Assembly: GCA_031429355.1 (NCBI GenBank)
Contig: JANOZM010000023.1
Span: 1-46,424 of the forward strand
Direction of reading: 5' to 3'
Source: JANOZM01 sp031429355
GTDB lineage: Bacteria; Pseudomonadota; Gammaproteobacteria; Burkholderiales; Burkholderiaceae_E
Length of the DNA: 46,424 bases
Part shown: positions 26,184 through 35,056 of the stretch, piece after piece
Layout: the number at the start of each line of letters is the position of its first letter
Numbering within the stretch: position 1 is the stretch's first letter
The notes under the pieces: generated by a model
The model's input: the letters and a program-made list of their open reading frames with translations, nothing else
The model's database searches: none
Told to the model about the DNA's origin: nothing
Made by a program: the position numbers and the translations under genes

Positions 26184-28061
26184 TTGTTTAAAATAAATCC
26201 ACGAGCACTAACTGCGATAGCCCACGACCTGACATGGTCGGCATTGGTCTGGATTGCAATTACGTATTTAATCCAAGGTGTTGGCAACAGACTTAATTTT
26301 GGCGATTTGGCGATATCCGCATTGCCAATGGTTTTAAGTATCCAAATGTGTTGCAACTTAGCCTTCGGGCTTTATCAGGGTATGTGGCGTTACGCCAGTT
26401 GGCACGACTTAAAACGAATTACCCTCACTGCAACTTGCGCAACTGCGATTATTTATGGGTTAATTTTAATTTGGAGGCCCACGGCCAGCATTCAAAAAAT
26501 TGCCTTTGTTATTTATCCATTTTTACTAATCTTTTTTATGGCAGCGGGGCGAATTGCCTATCGTTGGTGGAAAACCGAAAGACCCAACTACCTTGATCAA
26601 AAAGAAGCAGAGCCTGTGTTACTGCTTAGCGAGGGCGAGTTTTCACTTAGCTTGCTGTCTGAAATACAACGGAGCCCAAGTTTTGCTCTGATTGGAATTT
26701 TAATGCGCGACGCGGCCAGTGTTGGTCGTTCAATATCAGGTGTACCCGTCGTTGGCATGTGGGGCGAACTGGCTTTGGTAACGCAACGCATGGGCGTTCG
26801 CCGGATTATCTTGTCAGACAAAGGTTTAGATCACGACAGCCGACGTTACGCCTTCCAACTTTCCGAGGCCGCACATACCAAACTAATGCTGTTACCTGAC
26901 GTGGATGATCTGGTCAGTGGGCGCTTGAAATACTCAGAAATGCGCGAAGTAGAACTCGACGATTTACTCGGTCGCGATCCGGTGCAACTTGATGCAAAAG
27001 GTTTGGCTCAATTGATCGGCGATAAGATTGTTTTGGTGACCGGTGCTGGTGGCTCCATTGGCTCAGAGTTATGCCGCCAAATCGCTCGATTTAACCCCGG
27101 TCTTTTAGTAATGTTCGACCAGAACGAGTTTGCGCTTTATGCCATTGAAGAAGAGTTTGCGCGTCGCTTTCCCAATGTGGCAATTACCGCAATTATTGGC
27201 GATATTAAAGATCAGTTGCGTGTTGAAGAAATGTTTGAACGTTACCACCCACGCGTTGTATTTCACGCCGCCGCTTACAAACACGTTCCTTTGATGGAAA
27301 ACGAAAATTCTTGGGAAGCAGTGCGTAATAATGCATTGGGAACTTTAGTCCTAATGGATGCAATCGCAATGTACCCGGTCGAAAAAGTAGTTTTCGTTTC
27401 GACCGATAAAGCTGTTAACCCAACCAGCGTGATGGGTGCATCAAAACGGTTAGCCGAAATGTTGCTGCAACGTTGGAACCATCGCGTCGACACGCATACA
27501 GTGATCGTGCGATTTGGTAACGTCTTGGGATCGACCGGTAGCGTTGTACCCAAGTTTCAGCAACAAATTTCCGCTGGTGGTCCAATCACGGTGACCCACC
27601 CTGAAATGCGGCGCTATTTCATGTCAGTCAGCGAAGCAACCCAATTAGTGTTGCAAGCCGCTTTAATGGGTGAAGGTGGCGAAATTTTCGTTTTGGACAT
27701 GGGTAAACCCGTAAAAATTGTTGACCTTGCGCGCGATTTAATTCGTTTGTCCGGAAAAACCGAGAGTGAGATAAAAATAGAATTCACTGGCCTGCGAGCC
27801 GGTGAAAAGTTGTACGAAGAGTTGCTAGCAAGCGACGAGTCAACATTAGCGACACGCCACCCAAAATTGCGTATTGCAAAGGTTGATCACTTAGCTACCG
27901 CCGAATGGGAGCGACGTGCAGTTACTTGGTTGCGAGCCGAGGGTATGCACAACCCAAACGATGTAAAGGCGCGCCTTAGAATGTTGATCAACGAATATCG
28001 ACCGAGCGCAGAGCAAACGGGTAAAGTAATCCCTCTTAAAGCGGCCAGTATTCGGATTTAG
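26184..28061 (+). CDS. UDP-GlcNAc 4,6-dehydratase, WbpM/CapD-like membrane protein
   Basis: A 625-residue inner-membrane enzyme expected to convert UDP-GlcNAc to its 4-keto-6-deoxy derivative for O-antigen synthesis. The N-terminal 130 residues hold about four membrane helices; a CoA-binding-like domain follows; the catalytic SDR domain begins with VTGAGGSIGSELCRQI (about residue 286). The catalytic Ser406, Met417 and Lys421 (SVMGASK) show the SMK triad that replaces the usual SYK in WbpM, FlaA1 and PglF. The start is TTG at 26184, since the first helix begins soon after and no in-frame ATG fits. It follows the WecA-type gene by 70 bases. Confidence 0.9.
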   Translation: MFKINPRALTAIAHDLTWSALVWIAITYLIQGVGNRLNFGDLAISALPMVLSIQMCCNLAFGLYQGMWRYASWHDLKRITLTATCATAIIYGLILIWRPTASIQKIAFVIYPFLLIFFMAAGRIAYRWWKTERPNYLDQKEAEPVLLLSEGEFSLSLLSEIQRSPSFALIGILMRDAASVGRSISGVPVVGMWGELALVTQRMGVRRIILSDKGLDHDSRRYAFQLSEAAHTKLMLLPDVDDLVSGRLKYSEMREVELDDLLGRDPVQLDAKGLAQLIGDKIVLVTGAGGSIGSELCRQIARFNPGLLVMFDQNEFALYAIEEEFARRFPNVAITAIIGDIKDQLRVEEMFERYHPRVVFHAAAYKHVPLMENENSWEAVRNNALGTLVLMDAIAMYPVEKVVFVSTDKAVNPTSVMGASKRLAEMLLQRWNHRVDTHTVIVRFGNVLGSTGSVVPKFQQQISAGGPITVTHPEMRRYFMSVSEATQLVLQAALMGEGGEIFVLDMGKPVKIVDLARDLIRLSGKTESEIKIEFTGLRAGEKLYEELLASDESTLATRHPKLRIAKVDHLATAEWERRAVTWLRAEGMHNPNDVKARLRMLINEYRPSAEQTGKVIPLKAASIRI

Positions 28062-28070
28062 CTCACCAAA

Positions 28071-28910
28071 ATGAATTTGCTAAGTGAATCGAATTTACCT
28101 TTTGCGATCGGCGATTTGCAAGGGTGCTGCGGTGAGTTGCAGTTACTTTTAAAAGCTATTCGTTACGAGGAACACAACCGCCCAATTTGGTTTGCAGGGG
28201 ACTTAGTTAATCGGGGGCCAAAGTCGCTGCAGACACTGCGTGTTTTGATGGGCCTTGGCGAACGCGCATCGGTGGTACTTGGCAATCACGATTTGCATTT
28301 GCTGGCGATGGCCGCAGGTATTCGCAAACCAAAATCAAACGATACCGCAGTCGAAATTTTAGCGGCACCGGATGGCCATCAAATTATTGATTGGCTACGA
28401 AAGCAACCGTTAGCAATTTATAGCAACAACTATTTAATGGTTCATGCTGGGCTCTACCCTTGGTGGACCGTTCAGCAACTGTTAACACTGACCAAAGAGG
28501 TCGAAACCGAGCTAGCAAGCGATCACTGGGCTACTTTTTTATCGAAACTTTACGGCAACACACCTGCCCGTTGGCAAGACGAACTGGAGGGCGCTGAACG
28601 CACTAGGTTTATCATTAATGCTTGCACGCGAATGCGGTTTGTCGATACGTTGGGCAATCTCGAACTAGATACTAAAGAAAGTGCCCTCCAGTTGCCGGCT
28701 GGTTATGCCGCTTGGTTCTCTCACCCGAATATTAGCGCTTTAGAAACGACTGTTATCTTTGGGCACTGGTCAACACAAGGGCTGTTGCTAAACAAAAACG
28801 TCATTGGGTTGGACACTGGTTGCGTATGGGGTGGCAAGTTGACAGCGGTCGATTTATCCAATCGAAAATTAACGCAAGTTAATTGCGCGCAGCATCAAGT
28901 GCCTGGCTAA
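28071..28910 (+). CDS. apaH: Symmetrical bis(5'-nucleosyl)-tetraphosphatase
   Basis: ApaH hydrolyses diadenosine tetraphosphate (Ap4A) to two ADP and also removes Np4 caps from RNA. The 279-residue calcineurin-fold protein has the metal-binding motifs IGDLQGCCGEL (here GDLQG), FAGDLVNRGP and VLGNHDLHLL, then MVHAGLYPWW and the C-terminal IFGHWSTQG...GLDTGCVWGGKLTAV. It starts 9 bases after the wbpM-like gene and could share its transcript. Its 3' end overlaps the convergent acyltransferase by 32 bases. Confidence 0.95.
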   Translation: MNLLSESNLPFAIGDLQGCCGELQLLLKAIRYEEHNRPIWFAGDLVNRGPKSLQTLRVLMGLGERASVVLGNHDLHLLAMAAGIRKPKSNDTAVEILAAPDGHQIIDWLRKQPLAIYSNNYLMVHAGLYPWWTVQQLLTLTKEVETELASDHWATFLSKLYGNTPARWQDELEGAERTRFIINACTRMRFVDTLGNLELDTKESALQLPAGYAAWFSHPNISALETTVIFGHWSTQGLLLNKNVIGLDTGCVWGGKLTAVDLSNRKLTQVNCAQHQVPG

Positions 28911-29640
28911 TTTGTTGCTGCGTGGCTTCGCACAGCTCATGGCGGGTTTGTTCAGTTACCGTAATGGTCTGAGTAATAATTAGGTTAGCAATTATTTTTG
29001 GCTGACTCATTATTTTTATTGCCGAAGCTACAAAGGTCGTGTCGCCAATAAACTGAACCGCATCAGCAACCTTGCCATCACTTTTTTTATAAGCAAGACC
29101 CAAGGGCACTATCGACGCTTTACTGGTTACCGCAGCTTGTAAAAAATTGGAATGAAACGGTTGCAACGAATACATATCGCCCGTCGTTCCCTCCGGAAAT
29201 ACTGCAACAATGCCTTGCCTTGTTAGCCTATCAGCCATGACCTGCAGCACTTCGCGAACCGCCGTGCGACGACTTCGTTCAACAAAAATAGTACCCGAAC
29301 GATCGCACAACAAACCAACCAAAGGCCAAGAGCGAATATCACTTTTCGCTACAAAGTGCGCCGGTTGAATTGCGTTAATTACAAAAATATCTAACCAAGA
29401 AACATGATTGGCTGCAAGCAACACGGGCCCCGAAACTGATGATAATGTTTGCGCATCAGCAAGCTTTAATTCTTGCGGAACAACACCGACCGATGTAAGT
29501 AACCAACCCGACCAACGTTTTATCATCAGCCGCTGACGTGCATACTCCCACCGTGGAAATAGCACAAATAAAATAAACAGCCCCAGCAACAATAAAAAAA
29601 TCATGGCGGGCAAACGCACGGCGACGCGTAGCAATTTCAT
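28879..29640 (-). CDS. plsC: 1-acyl-sn-glycerol-3-phosphate acyltransferase (PlsC family)
   Basis: The protein is likely to acylate lysophosphatidic acid at the inner membrane. The 253-residue sequence has an N-terminal hydrophobic segment (MIFLLLLGLFILFVLF), the catalytic HX4D motif in NHVSWLD, and FPEGTTGD, which binds the glycerol phosphate. It is the last gene of the pyrimidine operon, 8 bases after pyrX, and overlaps apaH on the other strand. Some PlsC-family members acylate other lipids, such as ornithine lipids, so the exact acceptor is not certain. Confidence 0.85.
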   Translation of the reverse strand: MKLLRVAVRLPAMIFLLLLGLFILFVLFPRWEYARQRLMIKRWSGWLLTSVGVVPQELKLADAQTLSSVSGPVLLAANHVSWLDIFVINAIQPAHFVAKSDIRSWPLVGLLCDRSGTIFVERSRRTAVREVLQVMADRLTRQGIVAVFPEGTTGDMYSLQPFHSNFLQAAVTSKASIVPLGLAYKKSDGKVADAVQFIGDTTFVASAIKIMSQPKIIANLIITQTITVTEQTRHELCEATQQQISQALDAARN

Positions 29641-29648
29641 GGCTTGTT

Positions 29649-30977
29649 TTACTGCAGTGTAAACACTGGGCGACCGCCTACGAACACCTTCTTAATTACG
29701 CCTAGTAGCTCTTGCTTTCCATAGGGGGTATGTTTGCCTTGGCTTTTCAATCGTGCAGCTGCTGGGGTCCAATGCGCGTTGGCATCAAAGATAACGACAT
29801 CGGCTAAACAACCCACTTTTAAAGTACCTGCCATTAAGGCGCTATCAGCCGCTGTTTTAGTGTTCAACTGTTTTTTTATGGCCATGTTTGCAATAATTTG
29901 CGCAGGGTGATCAGTAATACAAGCTAAGACCGTAGCAAACGGTAATTTACTTTGCTCTGCTAACTTTAGGGCTAAAGGCAACAGTAACTCTAGGCCAGTA
30001 AGCCCTGGCTCTGCGTCGGCAAAAGGCAGTAGTTTTGCATCATCATCTACCGGTGTATGGTCCGAGCAAATTGCATCGATCGTTCCATCGGCAATACCCG
30101 CCCAAATAGCGTCACGATCACGTTGGGCACGCAGCGGCGGGGTTACCCGATAATTGGTATCAAAATAACCGATATCTATATCGGTAAGCAGCGTCTGGTA
30201 AATCGAAACATCGGCAGTTATTGGCAGCCCTTCGGCCTTTGCCTTGCGAACTAAGTCGATTCCTGCTGCAGACGATAATCTGCAAAAGTGCAATTGGCAC
30301 TCGGTCGTACGCACCAACTCTAATAAAGTTTGAACCGCGATCACTTCGGCACTAACCGAAATCCCACTTAAACCTAAGCGCGAAGCGACAGCACCAGAAT
30401 GCGCCACGCCTCCACGACCAAGATACGGATCGGTGGGTTGCATCCAAATTGAAAAACCAAAAGACTTTGCATATTGCATGGCGCGCAAAATAACTTGCGT
30501 ATCAAACATTGGCTCGTTCACTTGCGTAAAGCCGACACAACCGGCTTCGCTTAGCTCGGCCATCTCAGTCAACACATCGCCTTTTAGCCCAAGCGTTAAT
30601 GCCCCTAAAGGATAGACGCGCGCTAGGTTTAAGCTTTGCGTGCGAAACTTCAACATTTTGACCAATCCCGGTTCATCAAGTGTTGGGTCGGTATCAGGCG
30701 GGCAGGCCAACGAAGTAACACCGCCAGCAACCGCAGCTTGTAATTCGCTTTCTAATGCTGATTTAAACTCAAAGCCGGGTTCGCGTAACCGAGCAGATAA
30801 ATCAACTAAACCGGGCAACACCCAGCAACCCTGTGCATTATGAATTTGATCCGCAACAAATCCTTTCGGTGCTAGATCAATGCCGACAATTGTTTCGTTT
30901 TCGAGGTACACGGAGGCAATCTTGTCGAGCCCGCTTGCAGGGTCTATTACGCGACCACCTTCTATTATTTGTTTCAT
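29649..30977 (-). CDS. pyrX: Dihydroorotase-like protein PyrX (PyrC'), probably inactive
   Basis: A 442-residue amidohydrolase-fold protein of the class I dihydroorotase family. The metal-binding HxH expected before the conserved RxREPG block is replaced by S61-A-R63 (DLSARLREPG). The SDHTPV segment (about residues 305-310) lacks the following His of active enzymes, and the position after IWMQPTDP also lacks an expected His. In Pseudomonas, an inactive PyrC' of this kind is a structural partner that supports aspartate transcarbamoylase (PyrB) assembly. The ATG lies one base after the pyrB stop, matching that role. A catalytic PyrC is expected elsewhere in the genome. Confidence 0.88.
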   Translation of the reverse strand: MKQIIEGGRVIDPASGLDKIASVYLENETIVGIDLAPKGFVADQIHNAQGCWVLPGLVDLSARLREPGFEFKSALESELQAAVAGGVTSLACPPDTDPTLDEPGLVKMLKFRTQSLNLARVYPLGALTLGLKGDVLTEMAELSEAGCVGFTQVNEPMFDTQVILRAMQYAKSFGFSIWMQPTDPYLGRGGVAHSGAVASRLGLSGISVSAEVIAVQTLLELVRTTECQLHFCRLSSAAGIDLVRKAKAEGLPITADVSIYQTLLTDIDIGYFDTNYRVTPPLRAQRDRDAIWAGIADGTIDAICSDHTPVDDDAKLLPFADAEPGLTGLELLLPLALKLAEQSKLPFATVLACITDHPAQIIANMAIKKQLNTKTAADSALMAGTLKVGCLADVVIFDANAHWTPAAARLKSQGKHTPYGKQELLGVIKKVFVGGRPVFTLQ

Positions 30978-30978
30978 C

Positions 30979-31929
30979 TTAGTGCCTCGCCACTGTGCTT
31001 AAAACAGCCATTCGCACTGCAATTCCAAATGTAACTTGATTCAAAATAACCGCTTGTGGACCATCGGCTACTGCGCTGTCAATTTCGACGCCGCGATTCA
31101 TTGGCCCCGGATGCATAACGATTGCATCGGGTTTGGCATGCGCTAGTTTTTCTGCAGTGAGTCCGTAATGCTTAAAGTACTCGCCAGCGCTTGGTAGCAA
31201 AGCCCCGCGCATTCGTTCGTTTTGCAGGCGCAACATAATAACGACATCGACATCTTTTAAACCTTTTGCCATATCGGTAAACACGCGCACGCCCATTTGC
31301 TCCAAGCCGCTAGGTAACAAAGTTAACGGACCAATCGCACGAACCTCCGGCACACCCAATGTCGTCAATGCGTGAATATCGCTGCGCGCAACGCGCGAGT
31401 GCAAAATATCGCCAACGATTGCCACGCGTAAATTAGTGAAGTCTTTTTTAAAGTGCCGGATCGTGTACATATCCAACAAAGCTTGCGTTGGATGCGCATG
31501 GCGACCGTCGCCTGCATTAATGACGTGCACATGCGGAGCTACGTGCTGGGCAATTAAGTAGGGCGCGCCACTTGAGGCATGACGCACTACAAAAATATCG
31601 GCTTGCATTGCGGCTAAATTATCGATGGTATCCAGTAGCGACTCGCCCTTGGATGCCGAAGACGCGTTAATGTTTAAATTAAAAACATCTGCCGATAGTC
31701 GTTGGGCAGCAATATCGAAAGTTGTACGGGTACGGGTGGAGTTTTCGAAGAACAAATTAAACACACTTTTACCGCGCAACAAGGGCAGCTTTTTTACTTC
31801 GCGATCATTGACGTTTAAAAATCCAGCAGCGGTATCAAGTAACTGAATTACATTTGCTTTAGGCAAACCTTCGGTCGTTAACAGGTGCTTTAACTCACCA
31901 TGCTCGTTTAATTGGGGATGTCGCTTCAT
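30979..31929 (-). CDS. pyrB: Aspartate carbamoyltransferase catalytic chain
   Basis: PyrB joins carbamoyl phosphate and aspartate, the committed step of pyrimidine synthesis. The 316-residue protein has the carbamoyl-phosphate loop FENSTRTRTTFDIAA, the HPTQALLDMYTI motif, and the aspartate-binding HPGPMNRGVEID. No regulatory PyrI gene is next to it; instead the pyrC-like pyrX follows after one base, as in the PyrB/PyrC' dodecamer systems. It overlaps pyrR by 4 bases. Confidence 0.96.
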   Translation of the reverse strand: MKRHPQLNEHGELKHLLTTEGLPKANVIQLLDTAAGFLNVNDREVKKLPLLRGKSVFNLFFENSTRTRTTFDIAAQRLSADVFNLNINASSASKGESLLDTIDNLAAMQADIFVVRHASSGAPYLIAQHVAPHVHVINAGDGRHAHPTQALLDMYTIRHFKKDFTNLRVAIVGDILHSRVARSDIHALTTLGVPEVRAIGPLTLLPSGLEQMGVRVFTDMAKGLKDVDVVIMLRLQNERMRGALLPSAGEYFKHYGLTAEKLAHAKPDAIVMHPGPMNRGVEIDSAVADGPQAVILNQVTFGIAVRMAVLSTVARH

Positions 31930-32444
31930 TCGGTCCTCAAATGTAGTTGGCCGCTAGTGGTCATCGATAAAACAAACGATTGGTCTACCGCGATGGGGTG
32001 AACCCCACCAACAAACCGTGCCGCAACCGGTAACTCGCGCCCGCCTCTATCAATTAACACAGCCATTTCAATGCGTGCGGCGCGACCATAATCGTAAAGC
32101 TCGTTCAATACAGCTCGCACTGTGCGGCCCGTAAACAAAATATCGTCGACCACAATAATGTCGGCGCTATTAATATCAAAATTTAATACGGTTGGTTTGC
32201 CGTTAGCAGGCAAGCCACGCTGGTTGTAATCATCGCGATGAAATTGACTGGACAAAAATCCCAGCGGAGTTGATAACTTCAGGTCAGCGTGCAAGCGCTC
32301 GGCAATCCAAGCACCGCCGGTGTACACACCAATCAAATGCGGCAGGCGTTTCTCTTGAGTAATCGCTAGAGCAATCGATTCTTTCAAGTGCTTATACAAC
32401 TGCTCGGCGTCAGGGCATTGAGAAGCATTTTGGTTAATAGTCAT
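31926..32444 (-). CDS. pyrR: PyrR-type phosphoribosyltransferase / pyr regulator
   Basis: A 172-residue type I phosphoribosyltransferase with the PRPP-binding motif IIVVDDILFTGRTVRAVL (about residues 92-108) and the family block FHRDDYNQRG. PyrR has uracil phosphoribosyltransferase activity and in many bacteria regulates pyr transcripts by binding RNA. I see no clear PyrR-binding attenuator in the operon, so regulation here is unproven. It overlaps ruvX upstream and pyrB downstream by 4 bases each. Confidence 0.92.
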   Translation of the reverse strand: MTINQNASQCPDAEQLYKHLKESIALAITQEKRLPHLIGVYTGGAWIAERLHADLKLSTPLGFLSSQFHRDDYNQRGLPANGKPTVLNFDINSADIIVVDDILFTGRTVRAVLNELYDYGRAARIEMAVLIDRGGRELPVAARFVGGVHPIAVDQSFVLSMTTSGQLHLRTE

Positions 32445-32878
32445 GGTTGATTCGAGAGAGATGTTTGAGCAAAATATTGCTCGGCAATTAGGGCCGCAGC
32501 GGCAGCGTCCAAACCACCAGCAGAACCCTTAGTTGAAACTTGGTTTTTTATTTCTTGCGCTGCAGCAACGCTAGTGTATCGCTCGTCTACTAGGGCATAG
32601 GGCAGTTTAAAATGTTCACTAATTTGGCGCGCAAACTTTGCCGCCAATGCGGTCATTTCACTGGCTTGCCCGTCGGGATACAGCGGTTGTCCTACGACTA
32701 ATACGGTGGGTTGCCAATCATGCACATACGAGGCAATTTTTTCTAGTCGCTCGGCTCGCGAACGTGCGCTGATGGTTGCTAGTGCCGAGGCATGTCCTGT
32801 AATACTTTGTCCAACTGCAATACCAATGCGCTGCTCCCCGAAGTCGAAGGCCAATATGGTTTTATGCATGTCCGGCAT
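32441..32878 (-). CDS. ruvX: Putative pre-16S rRNA nuclease / Holliday junction resolvase YqgF
   Basis: A 145-residue RNase H-fold protein. The first strand LAFDFGEQRIGIAVG carries the catalytic Asp (about residue 12). VVGQPLYPDGQASEMT and the VDERYTSVAA motif follow, and the C-terminal Asp is in GGLDAAAA. In E. coli, YqgF is linked to 5'-end maturation of 16S rRNA. The first ATG overlaps yqgE by 17 bases; a second ATG three codons in is also possible. It overlaps pyrR by 4 bases. Confidence 0.93.
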   Translation of the reverse strand: MPDMHKTILAFDFGEQRIGIAVGQSITGHASALATISARSRAERLEKIASYVHDWQPTVLVVGQPLYPDGQASEMTALAAKFARQISEHFKLPYALVDERYTSVAAAQEIKNQVSTKGSAGGLDAAAAALIAEQYFAQTSLSNQP

Positions 32879-33488
32879 TAGATGACATTAACAGCGGATC
32901 GATACCCAATAAATCGAAAGCCAACGGTTGGCGTTCCGCAGGCGCAGTTTCAAATAGTATTCTGGCATCACCTGGTACCGTTAACCAGGCGTTTTGGGCA
33001 ATCTCATTTTCTAACTGACCAGCGCCCCAGCCCGCATAGCCCAACGCCACAACTACATCGTGTGGCCCCTCGCCTTTGGCAACCGACTCAAGAACATCTT
33101 TAGAGGACGTTAGTGCAACATGATCGTTTACTCGGATACTGGACGACCAATCGCCCGTCGGGCGATGCAATACAAAGCCGCGATCATTTTGAACCGGGCC
33201 TCCTAACAAAACGGCTTGCGTAGAAATAGGCTGATCTTGTAACTTTAAATCGATGCGATTAAATAAATCGCTCATCGTTAACTCGATCGGACGATTGATA
33301 ACAACGCCCATTGCACCCTTTTTGCCGTGCTCAACAATATAGATGAGTGTCCCTGCAAAGTTAGGGTCGGTCATTGCGGGCATCGCAATTAAAAAATGAT
33401 CCGTTAAATTAAACGACAGCTCCTGCTGCGACACCTTGGGTGAAGTAGCCTTAGTTTTCGGGGGATTAACGTAATTGGACGATGACAT
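32862..33488 (-). CDS. yqgE: UPF0301/YqgE family protein
   Basis: A 208-residue member of a conserved family of unknown biochemical function. Family blocks are clear: HFLIAMPAMTDPNFAGTLIYI, HGKKGAMGVVINRPIELTMSDLF, LGGPVQNDRGFVLH and GYAGWGAGQLENEIAQNAWL. The first 25 residues are variable and Lys/Ser/Pro-rich. It is the first gene of the operon with ruvX, pyrR, pyrB, pyrX and plsC, and 92 bases separate it from the divergent photolyase gene. Confidence 0.93.
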   Translation of the reverse strand: MSSSNYVNPPKTKATSPKVSQQELSFNLTDHFLIAMPAMTDPNFAGTLIYIVEHGKKGAMGVVINRPIELTMSDLFNRIDLKLQDQPISTQAVLLGGPVQNDRGFVLHRPTGDWSSSIRVNDHVALTSSKDVLESVAKGEGPHDVVVALGYAGWGAGQLENEIAQNAWLTVPGDARILFETAPAERQPLAFDLLGIDPLLMSSNAGHA

Positions 33489-33580
33489 AAATTAAGATTT
33501 TACGCTTTCTCGGCCTTTCATAAAAATAACCTCGTGCCGCAAGCTTCGCCAAACATCAAATTACCCGAAAAATACCAATA

Positions 33581-35044
33581 ATGAGCCAAACATCCGCCCT
33601 TAAATCACCCAAAAACCTCGTTTGGCTGCGCCGCGACTTACGCTGGGATGATCATGCGGCAATGGCGCATGCTAGCCAATTGGGCGAAGTTTTTGTTGCC
33701 GCATTCATTTTTGATCGAGAGATTTTAGATCAACTTGCCAATAAGTCAGATCGCCGTGTGGAGTTTATTTGGGAGGCAGTTTCTGCATTAAAAAATCACT
33801 TGATCAGTTTAGGTGGCGATTTGATCATTCGTTACGGCAATGCCAGCGAAATGATTCCAGAATTAGTAAGCCAGTTAAAAGTAAAACGCGTTATTTGTGC
33901 CAAAGATTACGAACCAGCCGCCTTGATTCGTGATCAAAAAGTTGAGCAATTGTTATCCAGCTTAAATTGCCAATTTATTCAAGTTAAAGACCACGTCATT
34001 TTCGAAGGCACCGAAGTGCTAACGCAAATGAGTAAACCGTATAGCGTTTTTACGCCCTACAAAAATGCATGGTTAAAAAAAATAACAGCACACGATGTTG
34101 CCGAACGATCAGTTGATCTCCAACACTTAGCAAAACCAGACGGAAAATTATGCGCACTCCCCAGCCTAGAAGCAATGGGATTTACGGAAACTAATTTAAA
34201 AACGCTACGCATCCCATTGGCGCAAGCAGGAGCGCAATTGTTATTTGAAGAGTTCAAAGAACGAATGGACGCTTATTCGGAAACCCGAAATTTTCCGGCC
34301 GTTAAAGGACCTTCTTATTTGTCGGTCCATTTACGCTTTGGGACGATTTCAATTCGACAATTGGTACGTCACGCACACGCTATTTTTAATTCCACAAATA
34401 GTGAAGGTGCGGGTGTATGGTTATCGGAACTGGTTTGGCGCGATTTTTATTTTCAAATTGTGGCTAACTTCCCCCATAGCGCAACCAACTCATTTAAACC
34501 CGATTACGATTTAATTGCATGGGACCAAGATCAAGAATTGTTTTCGGCCTGGTGTGAAGCGCGCACTGGCTTTCCGCTAATAGATGCGGCCATGATTCAA
34601 TTAAACACCACTGGTTATATGCACAATCGTTTGCGCATGGTGGTTGCTTCGTACTTAACCAAAGACTTAGGCATCGATTGGCGTTGGGGCGAGCGTTATT
34701 TTGCTCAGACACTAAACGACTACGATCTTTCCGCCAACGTTGGTGGTTGGCAATGGGCCGCCTCTTCGGGTTGCGACGCGCAACCGTACTTCCGAATATT
34801 TAATCCCATAAGTCAATCCGAAAAATTTGATTCGGATGGATTATTTATTAAACGTTATTTGCCGCAATTAGCGAATTTAAGCAAAAAAGATATTCATGCG
34901 CCATGGCTTGCGTCTCCAATGGTACTAAGCGGAGCTAATATAAAGTTGGGTGAGAACTATCCAAAGCCGGTCGTTGAACATGACAAAGCGCGCCTAAAAA
35001 CACTGGCGCGCTATGCTGTTGTTAAAACAAAAGCGAAAAACTAG
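33581..35044 (+). CDS. phrB: Deoxyribodipyrimidine photolyase
   Basis: A light-driven flavoenzyme that splits cyclobutane pyrimidine dimers. The 487-residue protein has the N-terminal antenna-binding domain starting with LVWLRRDLRWDDHAAM. The FAD-binding helical domain has ELVWRDFYFQIVANFP, GYMHNRLRMVVASYLTKDL and DYDLSANVGGWQWAASSG, which includes the distal Trp of the electron-transfer chain and the CPD-contacting Asp and Asn region. The length fits class I CPD photolyases. It converges on chpA with only 12 bases between stops and no obvious terminator. Confidence 0.95.
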   Translation: MSQTSALKSPKNLVWLRRDLRWDDHAAMAHASQLGEVFVAAFIFDREILDQLANKSDRRVEFIWEAVSALKNHLISLGGDLIIRYGNASEMIPELVSQLKVKRVICAKDYEPAALIRDQKVEQLLSSLNCQFIQVKDHVIFEGTEVLTQMSKPYSVFTPYKNAWLKKITAHDVAERSVDLQHLAKPDGKLCALPSLEAMGFTETNLKTLRIPLAQAGAQLLFEEFKERMDAYSETRNFPAVKGPSYLSVHLRFGTISIRQLVRHAHAIFNSTNSEGAGVWLSELVWRDFYFQIVANFPHSATNSFKPDYDLIAWDQDQELFSAWCEARTGFPLIDAAMIQLNTTGYMHNRLRMVVASYLTKDLGIDWRWGERYFAQTLNDYDLSANVGGWQWAASSGCDAQPYFRIFNPISQSEKFDSDGLFIKRYLPQLANLSKKDIHAPWLASPMVLSGANIKLGENYPKPVVEHDKARLKTLARYAVVKTKAKN

Positions 35045-35056
35045 ACCACTTTTTGT

